Source: Mesomycoplasma ovipneumoniae ATCC 29419 (lineage in GTDB: Bacteria; Bacillota_I; Bacilli_A; Mycoplasmatales; Metamycoplasmataceae). Taken from it: a stretch of 64,000 bases of DNA. The notes under the pieces are model-generated. The model saw only the letters and a list, made by a program, of their open reading frames with translations, was not told the DNA's origin and did no database searches. Location: assembly GCF_028885435.1 (NCBI RefSeq), contig NZ_CP118522.1, forward strand, positions 992,001-1,056,000, written 5' to 3'. Below, piece by piece: positions 1-9,889 of the stretch (positions within the stretch are counted from its first letter, which is position 1; each line of letters opens with the position of its first letter). The translations under genes were made by a program, and so were the position numbers.

Positions 1-40
1 TTAAATTTTCTTTTTTCCATGATACTCCAAAAATAAAAAA

Positions 41-76
41 ATGCAAGTATAATATTATTATACTATACGTTGCATT
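41..76. terminator. Imperfect hairpin at left edge
   Basis: An imperfect inverted repeat (ATGCAA at the left arm, TTGCAT at the right, with TATA-rich inner pairing) is followed by a T-rich stretch. It may end a gene lying left of the window. The inner stem has mismatches, so the call is tentative. Confidence 0.35.
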
Positions 77-139
77 TTTATCTTCGATTTAGGAAGTGTC
101 CGTGTTTTGGACACTTTTTTAATTTAAAAAGCAAAATTA

Positions 140-1521
140 GGGTGTGTTCATAATCTTGTGTTTTAAATTTTTATGGATTTTTCAAATAGAAATGTAATCT
201 AATTTAATTTTACATTATTTAACCGATTAGGGAAAATAATTTCTAATTGTTTTTTAATCATGAATCAATTTCTTACCTTTTGTCATTTTGTAGATGCGTT
301 TTGGAGAGTTAAATAAGTTATTTTTGAAAGGTAATTTACACTTTGAATTCCGCCTTTTGTTTTTGTATTTTTCCTAATTATTCTATTCATTGACTCAATT
401 AAATTTGTGGTATAAATTGCTTGCCTCAATTCATATGGATATTTAAAAAATGTCGTTAGTTCAGCGAAATTTGTATACCAAGACTTGATAATTGAAGGAT
501 ATTTTTTGGCCTCATTTTTCCGCAAATTTATCAAGATTTTGCATTGCAAATTCTTGATTAGCCGCTTGATAAATCTTTTTCATATCAAGGACAAACTCTT
601 TTTGTCTTTGTTAGAAACTTTTAAAAGCGAGTTTCTAATTTGGTGAACAACACATTTTTGAACATCTGTTTGCGGGAAAACCGCTTCAATTGCTTGAGTA
701 ATTCCACTTAGATTATCGCAAGAAATTATTAGAACATCTTCCAGCCCGCGAGTTTTTAGTTCGCTAAAAACATCAAGTCAATTACTTGCTGATTCGGTAT
801 TTTTAATCCAAAATCCCAGTGCTTTTTTATTTCCGTCCCAATCAATTGCAAGAATAAGATAAAGTGATTTTTTGACAAAAACAGCGTTTTCTTTAACATT
901 AAAAAACATCCCATCAATGTACAAAATTGGATAGGAATTCTCAATTTTTCGCGATTTTCACTTTTCAATTTCAGGCAATAATTTGTCAGTAACTGAAGAA
1001 ATTCAGGCATTACTTATTTCTTTTTTATAGATGCTTTTTATTGTGTTAACAATATTTTCATATGACATTCCTGATGCAAAAAGTGAAAACACTTGCTCTT
1101 CGATATCGCCTAAATTTGTTTCGTATTTACCGAGTAATTTGTTCTCAAAAGTGCCATTTCGATCTCTTGGTATTTTTAGATGAAAATTATTACTATTAAA
1201 ATTCACAGTTTTACCCGAAAATCCGTTTCGCTTATTTGGCCTATGCACGCCTTTTTTGCTTCGGTTACTTTTTTCATAGCCTAAATGTTGGCTTAATTCC
1301 GCCCTTAAGAGCGCCTCAGTAAAAGTTTTAAACATATGCGAAATTTCGTTGTGAAAATCTTCTTTTTTATTTTTTATAATCAGCGTATTTGTCAACAAGT
1401 TTTTTAGCTTCTAACTCAAATGGGGATAATGTTTTTTGCTGTTTTTTCATATTTTGGTCACTTCATAATAAATTTTATCAAAATAAATTTACTTTAAAAA
1501 CACAAAATATTTAACATTACC
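140..1521 (-). mobile_element. IS256-family insertion sequence (inactive)
   Basis: A 1.38-kb element carrying one IS256-type transposase gene. Both ends share the inverted repeat GGGT..GTT...TTGTGTTTTAAA: left 140-167, right 1494-1521 on the other strand. The 8-base sequence CAAAATTA lies directly outside both ends (132-139 and 1522-1529), as expected for the 8-9 bp duplication of IS256 elements. Another copy of the host repeat (near 9905) has the undivided sequence TGCAAAATTATAAAATG, showing that the IS landed inside that repeat. The transposase has at least three frameshifts, so the copy looks dead. Confidence 0.85.
199..1450 (-). pseudogene. IS256-family (mutator) transposase, frameshifted
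   Basis: With UGA = Trp, the reading starts MKKQQKTLSPFELEAKK at 1450 and ends VKLN at a TAG (199-201). Three shifts are needed to follow it. One lies in an A-rich tract near 1375, between the LVDKYADY and KEDFHNEIS segments. One is at an A run near 600, where KVSNKDKK should continue as EFVLDMKKIYQAANQEFAM. One is at an A run near 510, before YPSIIKSWYTNFAELTTFF. Recognisable IS256 landmarks include the catalytic-core segment YPILYIDGMFFNVKENA, the GLEDVLIISCDNLSGI segment (DDE-type Asp), VQKCVVHQIRNSL, and the C-terminal TTNLIESMNRIIRK with its Glu. All shifts fall in A homopolymers, so a sequencing cause cannot be excluded, but three in one gene favour a pseudogene. Confidence 0.85.
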
Positions 1522-2070
1522 CAAAATTATAAAATATTTAAACTACATTTTTTAGTTAAAACACTGCCAAAAATCATTTATGGTCAAATAACAAAAATAA
1601 TAAAAAATATAACTACTATTTAAACTCAATGTAAATAGAAAACTCATTTTTACTTACATTGAGCCTAAAAAAATATGTGAAGTTTTGAAAGAGCCATAAC
1701 TAAAAGCCATAAATTTGTAGATTTCTAAACGGTCAAATTTAAGGCATTCCATCATATTTAAAAATATAATGGATAATTCGCATTATCTTATTTTAATACG
1801 ACAAAAAACATAATAATTCCCCCTCAATTTATATCAAAATTTATTAATTCATTCTTAGTGACTCATATTATAACATAACTTTATTTTTGACCAAGCATTT
1901 TTTTTTTTTTTTGTAAAAGATTAAATTTACAATAATAAAAATTAAGGTTTTAGAGTCAAAAAACACGGATTTACGGGTATTTTTTCATATTTGTATTTAA
2001 TAAAAAGTGAATTTTTGCCATCAAACTGGGAAACTCAGGAAAATAGATAATTATTATATTCCAAACAATT

Positions 2071-2103
2071 AAAAAAGGCAAATGAAAATTTGCCTTTTTT
2101 TTA
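2071..2103. terminator. Rho-independent terminator-like hairpin
   Basis: AAAAAAGGCAAAT / ATTTGCCTTTTTTTT forms a clean stem with a short loop and a T run on both strands, so it could work in either direction. It lies between the repeat and the mini-cistron array. Confidence 0.7.
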
Positions 2104-2159
2104 TAGAGTTGTATTATAGATATTTTTTAGAGATTAGAGATTTTTTATAGACTTTTTTA

Positions 2160-2690
2160 TTGAGAATGAAGAGAGATTAAATAAATGAATTTTGTAATTC
2201 ACAAAAATAAAATATAACTTATAAATTAATAATAACGAAAGGAGATTTTACACATGCATGAAGACATACATAATGAATTTTGTTATTGACAAAAATAAAA
2301 TTTATTTTACAAAGACAAATATGAAAAGGAAAATCTAAAAATGCATGTAAACACACATAATAAACTTTGTTTTTACAAAAAATAAAAAGAATTTTATTAG
2401 TAAGAATTTAGAAGGGAGATTCTAAACATGTATTAAAAAAAGAAAAAATTAATTATCACTATAAATTTAGAAAGGAGGTTTTAATCATGATTTTACAAAA
2501 AAACCACAAAATATATCATAAATAAAAAATTAAGAAAGGAGTTTACTAAACATGGATGAAAACATAAAAAAATAATTTAATAAATAAATGGAAACACGCA
2601 ATTTATAAATAAAAAACAAAATAAGGAGGCAATAAAAATATAAACTATTTTTTAATGTATCATGCTTTAAAAGAAATAGAAAACGAAAAC
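2160..2690 (+). repeat. Tandem array of Shine-Dalgarno/ATG mini-cistrons
   Basis: Five to six degenerate units of about 80-100 nt. Each has a strong Shine-Dalgarno motif (GAAAGGAGATT, GAAAAGGAAAAT, GAAGGGAGATT, GAAAGGAGGTT, GAAAGGAG, TAAGGAGG) followed in most units by ATG and a very short frame: MHEDIHNEFCYWQK, MHVNTHNKLCFYKK, MY, MILQKNHKIYHK and MDENIKK; the last has no ATG. A weaker unit (AGAGAGATT...ATGAATTTTG) precedes them. No long gene follows on this strand: the next feature is a tRNA on the opposite strand. It could be a decayed gene series, a regulatory leader or a translated-peptide array. No function is assigned. Confidence 0.6.
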
Positions 2691-2700
2691 GAAAGGGTTT

Positions 2701-2791
2701 TGGCGGGCCAGACAGGATTTGAACCTGCGCGGGATTTCACTCCCCTAACGCGTTAGCAGTGCGTCCTCTTCAGCCTCTTGAGTACTGGCCC
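2701..2791 (-). tRNA. tRNA-Ser (anticodon GCU)
   Basis: On the minus strand the 5' arm GGGCCAG pairs with CTGGCCC before the encoded G-CCA end. A D-arm (CTCAAGAGGCTGAAGAGG), an anticodon loop with GCT flanked by CT and AA, a long variable arm (GCGTTAGGGGAGTGAAATCCCGC) and a T-arm with GGTTCAAATCC are all visible. The long variable arm and GCU anticodon identify serine for AGC/AGU codons. The CCA is encoded. Confidence 0.95.
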
Positions 2792-2795
2792 ATAT

Positions 2796-2827
2796 TTTTA
2801 TAATTATATCATAAAATATTATATAAT
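2796..2827. promoter_or_regulatory. Divergent promoters for tRNA-Ser and tsaD
   Basis: A -10 hexamer TATAAT on the minus strand (2803-2808) lies about 12 nt before the tRNA 5' end. Another on the plus strand (2822-2827) lies 36 nt before the tsaD start. Clear -35 boxes are not visible, which is common in mycoplasmas. Confidence 0.6.
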
Positions 2828-2863
2828 AAAATAAAAAAAATAAAAAAAATAAAAGGCAGAAAA

Positions 2864-3850
2864 ATGAAAATTTTAGGTATTGAAACCTCTCATGATGATG
2901 CATCTGTTGCGCTTTTATGTGATGGAAAAGTCGAAATAATTTTAACAATTAGCCAAATTGAATTCCACCAAAAATTTGGTGGAACAATTCCAGAACTTGC
3001 TGCTCGCGAACATTCGCGAAATTTAGCAATAATTTTAGAAAAATTATTGCAAAAACGCGTTGATTTTTCCTCAATTGATGCAATTGCCTACACAAATAAT
3101 CCCGGATTATTGGGCGCTTTGAAAATAGGATTTTTATTTGCTAACGCATTAAGTCTTTATTTTAATAAGCCTTTGATTCCAGTTAACCATCTTTTAGGTC
3201 ATTTTTGGTCAGCAAATATTGATGATGAAATTGTTTTTCCAACACTTTCACTTTTAATTTCTGGGGGTCATAGTCAGTGAATTTTGGCTAAAAACGAGAG
3301 CGAACTTGAAATTATCGGCTCAACAGTTGACGATGCTCTGGGCGAAATTTATGATAAAATTGGCAGAAATTTAGGCTTAGTGTTGCCAGGTGGGCCTAAA
3401 ATTGACCAAATTTGACAACAAAATCGACAAAATATTGGCGAGTTAATCAATTTCAGTTTGCCAAAAAGACTTGCAAATCCTTTGGATTTTTCTTTTAGCG
3501 GTCTAAAAACTCAAGTCATAAATTTTACTAACCAAATGAAGCAAAAAAATAAACTTGATTTAAATAATGTCCAAAAAATCGCTGTTTCTTTTCAGGAAAC
3601 AATAATAAAATATTTAAAAAGGCAACTTGATTCTGTTTTAAATAGCAATAAAAATATAAAAACTCTAACTTTAGTTGGCGGTGTTGCAGCAAATTCTGGA
3701 ATTAGAGCATTATTTAAAGAATATGAAAAAAATTATAAAATTGTTATTCCAAAAAGGGAATTTTGCACTGATAATGGTGCTATGATTGCAAAAGCTGCAC
3801 AAATTGAGCTAAAACTTAAATCGCAAAAACAAAAATTAGAATCCCGGTAG
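2864..3850 (+). CDS. tsaD: tRNA N6-adenosine threonylcarbamoyltransferase TsaD
   Basis: 328 aa with two internal UGA-Trp codons. TsaD transfers the threonylcarbamoyl group to A37 of ANN-decoding tRNAs in the cytoplasm, together with TsaB and TsaE. Family landmarks in order: [10 protein letters not shown] at the N-terminus (ATP-binding phosphate loop), AAREHSRN, the metal-binding [61 protein letters not shown] and the C-terminal [10 protein letters not shown] (Asp metal ligand). Length is normal. The start is the only ATG in frame with the ETSHD motif near the N-terminus. Its 3' end overlaps the convergent membrane-protein gene by 35 bp. A partner, tsaE, lies in this window behind rpoC. Confidence 0.97.
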
Positions 3851-6653
3851 CAACAATTGCTCAAAAAAATAAAGCATAAAAAAAGATATGACTGTCTTGT
3901 TTTTTTAGTTTGTAATTCAAAATTAAGTTTTCTTGCATCGTATTTTGGATTTCTTTGTAACGGTCAACTCTTTTTTCACCTACTCAAACAGTCAAAATTC
4001 CAATCGCTGATAATAAATAAGGTAAAAATCAAGTATAAATTCTATTTGTAAAGTTAAAAATATCTAAATTTAAAGAGTTTGCTTCATCAAAAAAGCTTTT
4101 GAAAATTAATTTTGTTATTAGATCGGCCGAACCAACTCCACCCGGAGAAGGCGAGAGGTTGTTTGAAATTTGTAAGAGCGTAAATCCTGATATAAACTTG
4201 AGATAATCGTGAAAATTAATATTACTTAGATCTAAACCTTGTTCTTTTAAAGTGATAATTAAAATTACAAAAGAGAAATTTATGAAAAAAACTGGTAATT
4301 TGTAAAGTAAAAGTATTTTTGCCAACAGTTTTTTATTAGACAAAACTTCCATAAAATGGTTTTTGAAATTATCAATTAAAAATTGAAAACGGTATTCTAA
4401 TCTTTGTCTGTCCTCAATTTTTTTTAAAAAATTGAGATTTAAAAGTGAAACAAATAATTTAATCAGCAAATATTGCAATTTTTTCCAAACAGAAATAATT
4501 ATAATTATCAATAAAACTAAAACATTTAAAAAAATATTGACGACAAGTCAAGCAAAGAAAATGATTTTTTCCCAAGAATCTAAAATAAAAAGATCGCGAT
4601 AGTAAATAAATCCAACTGGAATTAAAATCAAACTGACAACTAAATTAAAAACTTGATGAATTAGGGCATTATATGTCAAGGTTGCGCTGATATTTTTCAG
4701 TGGATATTTCTTTTTTTGCAAATATCAATAGTAACTTATTTCGCCACCAAATGAAAATGGTGTAGAAAATTGCATAAAAGTGGCGATAAAAGTGGCGATA
4801 AAAAGGTGTCTAAATCTCGTTTTTACCTTCTGATATTTAAAAATCCGCCGTAATTGTAGGGTTGAGGTTAAATTTCAAAATAAAAAATGAGCAATTGCAC
4901 CAAGAAGAACTAATCTATTTACCCGAGATTTGAAAAAAAACTCGTAAAATTTAACAAAAATTTTTGTAGGCGAGCCGTCTGCAAAACTAGAGTTGTAGAA
5001 ATTATAAAATAAAAGAATTAAAATTACGATAATAGTTGTTATAAAAATCCCGAATTTAATAAAATCTTTCGCTTTATTGTTTTTTGATGATACTAGATTT
5101 TTATTTGCAAGTTTAACTTTATCAATAAGAAGGTTTTCCAAAAAAACTGCTTCTTTTTCGGTGTGATTTTTTGATAAAAAATTTGTGTAGAGTGTTAATT
5201 CTTCTTTTGGTTTAAAGTAAATTAGTGTGTAAAAATCGTTATTTTGTAAATTAACTTTTAATTTTATCGAATGTTTTCCTGAATCTGAATTTGAAATGTT
5301 GTATCCTTGTGGACGAAATTGAGCGTCACTTTCATTTACAAGCAAGTTTACAATTTTATCAAAAGTTGATGGAGTTGCTTTCATTCGGTACTTATATTGA
5401 AAAACAAAATTTAACTCATTTTTCATCTTTTGGATAATTTCGAATATATTTAAATTATTTTGGGTGTAAAATTCAAAAATTTTCACATACCAGAGAATAG
5501 AAAATTTAGTGCTAATTCCGTATTTAATTGAATTTTCAGAAACTTTAGGAACAAAATGAACGCTTTTTGATGTTATAACAACAACTTCATCATTAGTTTT
5601 TTCTCGAATTTTAAGTAATTCAGTTTCTGAATTCTCATTATATTCACAAAATTTTGTGATTTTAGCACCAAATTTCTGCTCAATAAACTCAGAAATGTAG
5701 TTATTAGCTTGATGACTTATCAGAAAATATTTCCCATTTTTTCAATTTCTTTCAAGAAAATCAAGCACTAACAACTGAAAATCATTATCTTTTATAATAT
5801 TAAAGTTAAGTTTTTTACGAACTGCAGTTATAATTTTGTTTTTTTTGACTCAAAAAATTACATTTGTCATAAATTTAGCACTTGTTGTGATCTTTTTTCA
5901 AATTATTGAATTATCGCTAACTTGTCTTGTAATTTTTTCAATCGGAAAACTCTTTTTTATTGGTAAAAATTTACTTTTTTCAGTATCAAAATGATCTTTT
6001 AAAAAATTAGTTAAAAAGGTTGACTCTGAATCATAAAACTGGTAAAAATTTGCTAATTTGTAGAAATCTAAGTCAAAATAACTGTAAAATTTCAAAATAT
6101 GGTCTGAATTAATATGAAATTTTGGCGTTAAATAAATTTGTGAACTTCTATAAAAAAATGGTTTTTGCTCAGTTTTGTTGATTTTTTTTTCTTCTTCAGC
6201 CGTCAAAAGTGTTAAGTTTTTTTTATAAAAGGTTAAAACTGTTAGATTTAAATTTTTATTTGACAAATTAACTTCAATATTTATAAAAAAATCAAAGTCA
6301 TTATTTATAAAATAATGACGCGCTAAACTTTGGGAATATCCAAATTTTTCTTCAAAAATTAAGATTTCTTTGTTAGGATCAGAGGCTAAAGCATTGTAAA
6401 AAATTGATGCAAAAGCTATTCCAAAATTGTTGGAACTACTATTAATCAAAATTTTCTGATAGTTTTTTTCCTTAACAAGATCAGAAATAGTTGATGCTAA
6501 ACTAAAAATATAGTTTTCATTTATTGAATTAGGTTTATTACCAACAAAGCCGATAATTTTAGAATTACTTAATTCAAGTGGAGAATCATAATTAAAAAAA
6601 ATCAACTTTTGGTCTTCTAGGTTAACATCGCGATTAATTGCTAAATATTTCAT
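3816..6653 (-). CDS. Phosphohexomutase-like domain fused to LPG-synthase-TM (UPF0104) membrane domain
   Basis: One uninterrupted frame of 945 aa when UGA is Trp. Residues 1 to about 480 look like a divergent phosphoglucomutase/phosphomannomutase: NFGIAFASIFYNALASDPNKEI resembles the region after the catalytic loop, and NLTVLTFYKKNLTLLTAEEEKKI the sugar-binding strand, but I see no T-x-S-H-N-P catalytic serine loop. A hydrophobic segment near residue 531 starts the membrane part. Residues about 570-945 match the lysylphosphatidylglycerol-synthase TM family (flippase-like), with MQFSTPFSFGGEISYYW and LSPSPGGVGSADLI, where that family has P-x-PGG-x-G. The gene is last in the plsC-like, scpA, scpB set, starting 6 nt after scpB. 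The mutase-like assignment is an inference from weak similarity; the TM domain is firmer. Confidence 0.75.
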
Positions 6654-6659
6654 AAAATT

Positions 6660-7247
6660 TTATTCAGTTTCTCGTTGAGAAGAAAAAAGATCAAAATTTT
6701 CGCTTTGGCCAGGATCTTCAATAATGTCTAATAAATCAAATTCTTTAAATTTAGGCAAATCTTTGGCCGATCTTAGTTTAAAATAGTCAAAAAACCTCGA
6801 AGTTACACCATAAAGTGTAGGATTTCCAGGGCTCGGAGCTGTTCCTAGCTCCTCAATTATTCCTTTTGCTAACAGTGAACCTACGATATAATCAGAATTA
6901 ATTCCGCCACGAATTTGGGCAATAACACTTCTTGTTACAGGTTGTTTATAGGCAATTATAGCGGCGACCTCAATTGCTGCATTACTTAGACGGTATTTTT
7001 TTTCATTTCCGACAAAGTCAATAATAAAAGGTTTTAAATCTTTTGCGGTAACAAATTTGAAAATATCAGCAAATTCAACAACAATTATACCTCTTTTTTG
7101 GCGGTTGAATTCGACTGAAAAATCTTTTAAAAGTTTACGAGCTTCATTAATTTTTGATAATTTAAGTGCACTCTGAAGTTGTTGGGAAGAAACTCCTTTT
7201 TCACCTTGAAGATACAAAATTGCCTCAATAATTCTAGTTTTCATCAT
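6660..7247 (-). CDS. scpB: Segregation and condensation protein B (ScpB)
   Basis: 195 aa from the ATG at 7247 (a second ATG follows directly). ScpB binds ScpA and the SMC ATPase to form the condensin-like complex that compacts and segregates the chromosome. Two winged-helix domains are recognisable: RIIEAILYLQGEKGVSSQQLQSAL at the N-terminus, and LSNAAIEVAAIIAYKQPVTRS...IRGGINSDYIVGSLLAKGIIEE (family signature around the AYKQPVTR motif) followed by GTAPSPGNPTLYGVTSRFFDYF. A GTG lies nine bases upstream, but GTGGGGG directly before the ATG pair fits a ribosome-binding site better. It overlaps scpA by 14 nt, implying coupled translation. Confidence 0.93.
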   Translation of the reverse strand: MMKTRIIEAILYLQGEKGVSSQQLQSALKLSKINEARKLLKDFSVEFNRQKRGIIVVEFADIFKFVTAKDLKPFIIDFVGNEKKYRLSNAAIEVAAIIAYKQPVTRSVIAQIRGGINSDYIVGSLLAKGIIEELGTAPSPGNPTLYGVTSRFFDYFKLRSAKDLPKFKEFDLLDIIEDPGQSENFDLFSSQRETE

Positions 7248-7971
7248 AACCCCCACGGAAAATTGATATTTTTGAGAACTGTTGTTCTTGTTTTAAATGT
7301 AGAAGTTGTTTTTTTGCCATTTCGAGCATTGAAATCATGGTGATAACAAAATGTTTCATTGTCGGTAGTGAAAATAAGTATTCAAAATCTATTTCATTTT
7401 CATTTTTTAACAGATTTTTTAACCATAAACTTTGCTCGTCAGCTGTGACTTGGACTTGTTGGGTTTTAATTTTGATAAGATTTTTGGCTTTTGTTCTGTC
7501 AAACATTAATTTTAACACTTTATATAAATTATGTACTGACGAGTGTCCATCAAGTTGACTTGGGTCCGGAGGTCTGCGAAAATCAGTATAATCTGAGGTA
7601 TTTTTTTCAAAATAATCGTTACGGTGTTCTTGCTGTTCTTTTAACATATTTGCAATATTTTTGATTTGTTGATAGTCATATAGTAGAGCTAAAAATTCAA
7701 GCCGATCTTTTTCATCTTCAGGTTTTAATTTTTCTTCTTTGCTTGGTAAAAGCAAAATTTTTGATTTTAAATGAACCAAAGTAGAAGCAATAACTAAATA
7801 TTCGCCGGCAATTTGGATGTTTTTTTCTTTTAAAATTTGAATTATTTTTACATATTGAGTTGCTAAATCAACAAGGTCAATATCTAAAATATTAATGTTT
7901 TTTGATCTTACTAAATCTAAAAGTAATTCTAAAGGTCCTGAAAAATTAGCTAATTTTATATCGTAATCCAT
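7234..7971 (-). CDS. scpA: Segregation and condensation protein A (ScpA)
   Basis: 245 aa kleisin of the SMC-ScpAB complex. The N-terminus has the family pattern FSGPLELLLDLVRSKNINILDIDLVDLATQYVKII and AGEYLVIASTLVHLKSKILLLP. A charged middle (KEEKLKPEDEKDRLEFLALLYDYQQIKNIANML) and a C-terminal winged helix (IDFEYLFSL...HFVITMISMLEMAKKQLL) follow. The start codon overlaps the stop of the upstream plsC-like gene (TAATG), and the 3' end overlaps scpB, so the three genes form one tightly packed unit. Confidence 0.95.
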   Translation of the reverse strand: MDYDIKLANFSGPLELLLDLVRSKNINILDIDLVDLATQYVKIIQILKEKNIQIAGEYLVIASTLVHLKSKILLLPSKEEKLKPEDEKDRLEFLALLYDYQQIKNIANMLKEQQEHRNDYFEKNTSDYTDFRRPPDPSQLDGHSSVHNLYKVLKLMFDRTKAKNLIKIKTQQVQVTADEQSLWLKNLLKNENEIDFEYLFSLPTMKHFVITMISMLEMAKKQLLHLKQEQQFSKISIFRGGYDEN

Positions 7972-8708
7972 TATTTTTCACCTTTGTAAAAATCAATAAT
8001 AGTTTTTTTTGTGGCTAAACTCAAGGATTTACTTGTCTGGGAAATAACAGCACCTGGTTTTATAGGTTTATGAAAGAAAATTTCGATATTTTTAAATTTT
8101 TTAGTTTGATTTTTGTCTGTATTTTTTTTAACTACTTTAATTGAAACAGGGACAATTGCAAGACCTGATTCTTTTATAATTTCAAAAATTTCAATTGGAA
8201 AATTTAATTCTGCGTCGTGCAAGTTCTCTTTTGCTAAAATAACTCCATAAGCACGTTTTTCGCGGATTGATTTTAAAAAATTTTGAAACTTTTTTACATT
8301 TTCTTGCTCATTTTCAGCTAAAAACTGTGAGTCAAGAGAACCAAAAATTCATTTATTTTTACGGGAATAACGCTTTTTTTCAAGAAAAAAACTAACAATT
8401 GGATTAAAATCTTCTTCAGCTTTTGATGGGTTTTCAAGTGCTGAAAATAATGCAAAATGGTCAGAAAACTGATTTTGATTAGAGATTAAAATCGATGCAT
8501 TTTTTGGTAAATTTTCATAACCAAAAACTTTAATTTTTATGCCAAATAATTTTAAAATAAACTTTGAGTAACTTAAAACTAAATCGCTTCTATATTGAGG
8601 AGAAAGTTCGACTTTTTTTTTATAATATTTTTTTCAAACAGACCGTATTTTACGTATTTTAAATAGTCAGATTATTGAAAAAATAGCAATTCGCAATTTT
8701 ATTATCAT
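7971..8708 (-). CDS. PlsC-like lysophospholipid acyltransferase, degenerate motifs
   Basis: 245 aa. The N-terminus has a hydrophobic anchor (LRIAIFSIIWLFKI). The context GIKIKVFGYENLPKNASILISNQNQFSDHF matches the start of the 1-acyl-glycerol-3-phosphate acyltransferase domain. The catalytic H-x4-D motif is changed: the usual His is Gln (N-Q-N-Q-F-S-D). The FPEG motif region reads VILAKENLHDAELNFP instead. The later GLAIVPVSIKV strand is typical of the family. It may be a catalytically altered or inactive paralogue, or use different residues. The gene is first in the scpA-scpB unit, with a divergent neighbour upstream. Confidence 0.7.
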
Positions 8709-8850
8709 TTCATTTTTGCTTTTTCTTTTTTAAATTTAGTCAATTAAAATTTATAGAAATTTAATTATAATTATATAATTATACCAAAAAACCTAAAAAT
8801 TTTAATTAAAAACACTTAAAATCTATTTTAATGGAAATTAAAAAAATAAA
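8709..8850. promoter_or_regulatory. Divergent promoter region between plsC-like and YwaF-like genes
   Basis: AT-rich spacer with overlapping TATAAT-like hexamers on both strands in the stretch TTATAATTATATAATTATAC (about 8766-8785). It probably serves both divergent genes. No clear -35 boxes. Confidence 0.45.
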
Positions 8851-9888
8851 ATGTTTTATTTTGATTGAAGAAAAAGTGATTTAGATGCAAATTCATATTT
8901 TTTTATAGTCTATATTTGGTTAATTCTAGGTCTTCTAAGCATTGTTGTGTTGTATCTTTTCCGCAAAAATTTGGAAACATGGTACATTCGCAAAAACCAA
9001 ATCCAATTTAAGGTCAATTTATTTTATAGAATAAAAAATTGATTTATTTTTATTGGTATTTTGATTTGATTTTTCTCATATATTAGTCGAACAATTTTAC
9101 TAGAAATTAATGATTATATCTATAAATGAGAATATCTACCACTCCATTTGTGTCGGCTTATCGTTCTAATTTGTGCATCTTTGATGATTTTTAATAGGAC
9201 AAATTGGGCAAAATACATAGTAATTCCCGGTTTTTTGGGCTCAATTTTAGCTTTATCCTTTCCACAAATTGGCTTTGATGCAGGAATTGTTATGGACGAC
9301 ATTGAATTTCAAGGCATAAAAGTTGAACAAAATGTTAGTGAATCTGAGTTAATGAACTTGGCAAAAACTAAAAATTTGGGTATAAATTGAGCGCTTGATA
9401 ATTACTTTTTTTGAGAATTTATTATTAGTCATCTTTTAAGTTTGGTTTTACCATTTTTTTTAACATTTATTAATGGTAAAAACTCAAAACTGGATATAAA
9501 AAGTTTCTGAAAATCGATATTATTTACTTTTTTAATGGCATCTTTTACTTTTTTTCTAAGTTGAACAATTGAAAAAATAATTGAAAACCAAGGTGATAAT
9601 CGACTCAAAATAGCCTGAAACGGAAATTGATTTTATATGGGAAAAGATGGACAACCAACCATTGGCGAACTAGGAAAATGACCTTGAAATTTCCCAGTTT
9701 TAACAATTATTTTCCTTTTTGCATTTTTTATTGTTTTTTTGACAAAAATGTCCCTTGAAAAAGTAAATTTTTATCTTTTAATTGTTAATTCAAAAATTGA
9801 AATTAAGCGCAAATCTAAAAGTTGAAAACAGGTTCTAAAACAAAATAACCTTAGCCAAAAGTGAATTAAATTATTAACAAAAAGCTAA
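8851..9888 (+). CDS. YwaF/TMEM164-type (TIGR02206-like) membrane protein
   Basis: 345 aa with many UGA-Trp codons. About seven hydrophobic segments are visible, including YFFIVYIWLILGLLSIVVLYLF, FIFIGILIWFFSYI, LIVLICASLMIF, IVIPGFLGSILALSF, HLLSLVLPFFLTFI, ILFTFLMASFTFFLSW and FPVLTIIFLFAFFIVFL. The motif WEYLPLHLCRL before the third helix is characteristic of YwaF-type integral membrane proteins, whose role is not settled. A large insertion (DDIEFQGIKVEQNVSESEL...) lies between helices. It is followed directly by a copy of the MITE-like repeat whose promoter faces it. Confidence 0.65.
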
Positions 9889-9889
9889 A

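Larger units (their letters stand above)
93..2039 (-). repeat. MITE-like element, copy 1 (split by the IS256 element)
   Basis: Copy of the ~0.55-kb repeat also found near 9.9, 25.3, 40.1, 42.5 and 48.5 kb. The part right of the IS (1522-2039) is near full length and ends in CCATCAAACTGGGAAACTCAGG-like sequence. The left part (93-139) keeps only the hairpin AAGTGTCC...GGACACTT and a few bases. An internal extended -10 (TGTTATAAT in other copies; ATATTATAACATAA on the + strand here) and a run of 15 T next to it lie near 1865-1915. The predicted promoter reads leftwards, so in this copy its transcript would now run into the inserted IS. Confidence 0.8.

Noticed and set aside
756..1010. An open frame on the minus strand beside the transposase
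   Set aside because: It is out of frame with the clear IS256 protein reading (ISSVTDKLLPEIEK...) that covers the same bases once UGA is Trp.
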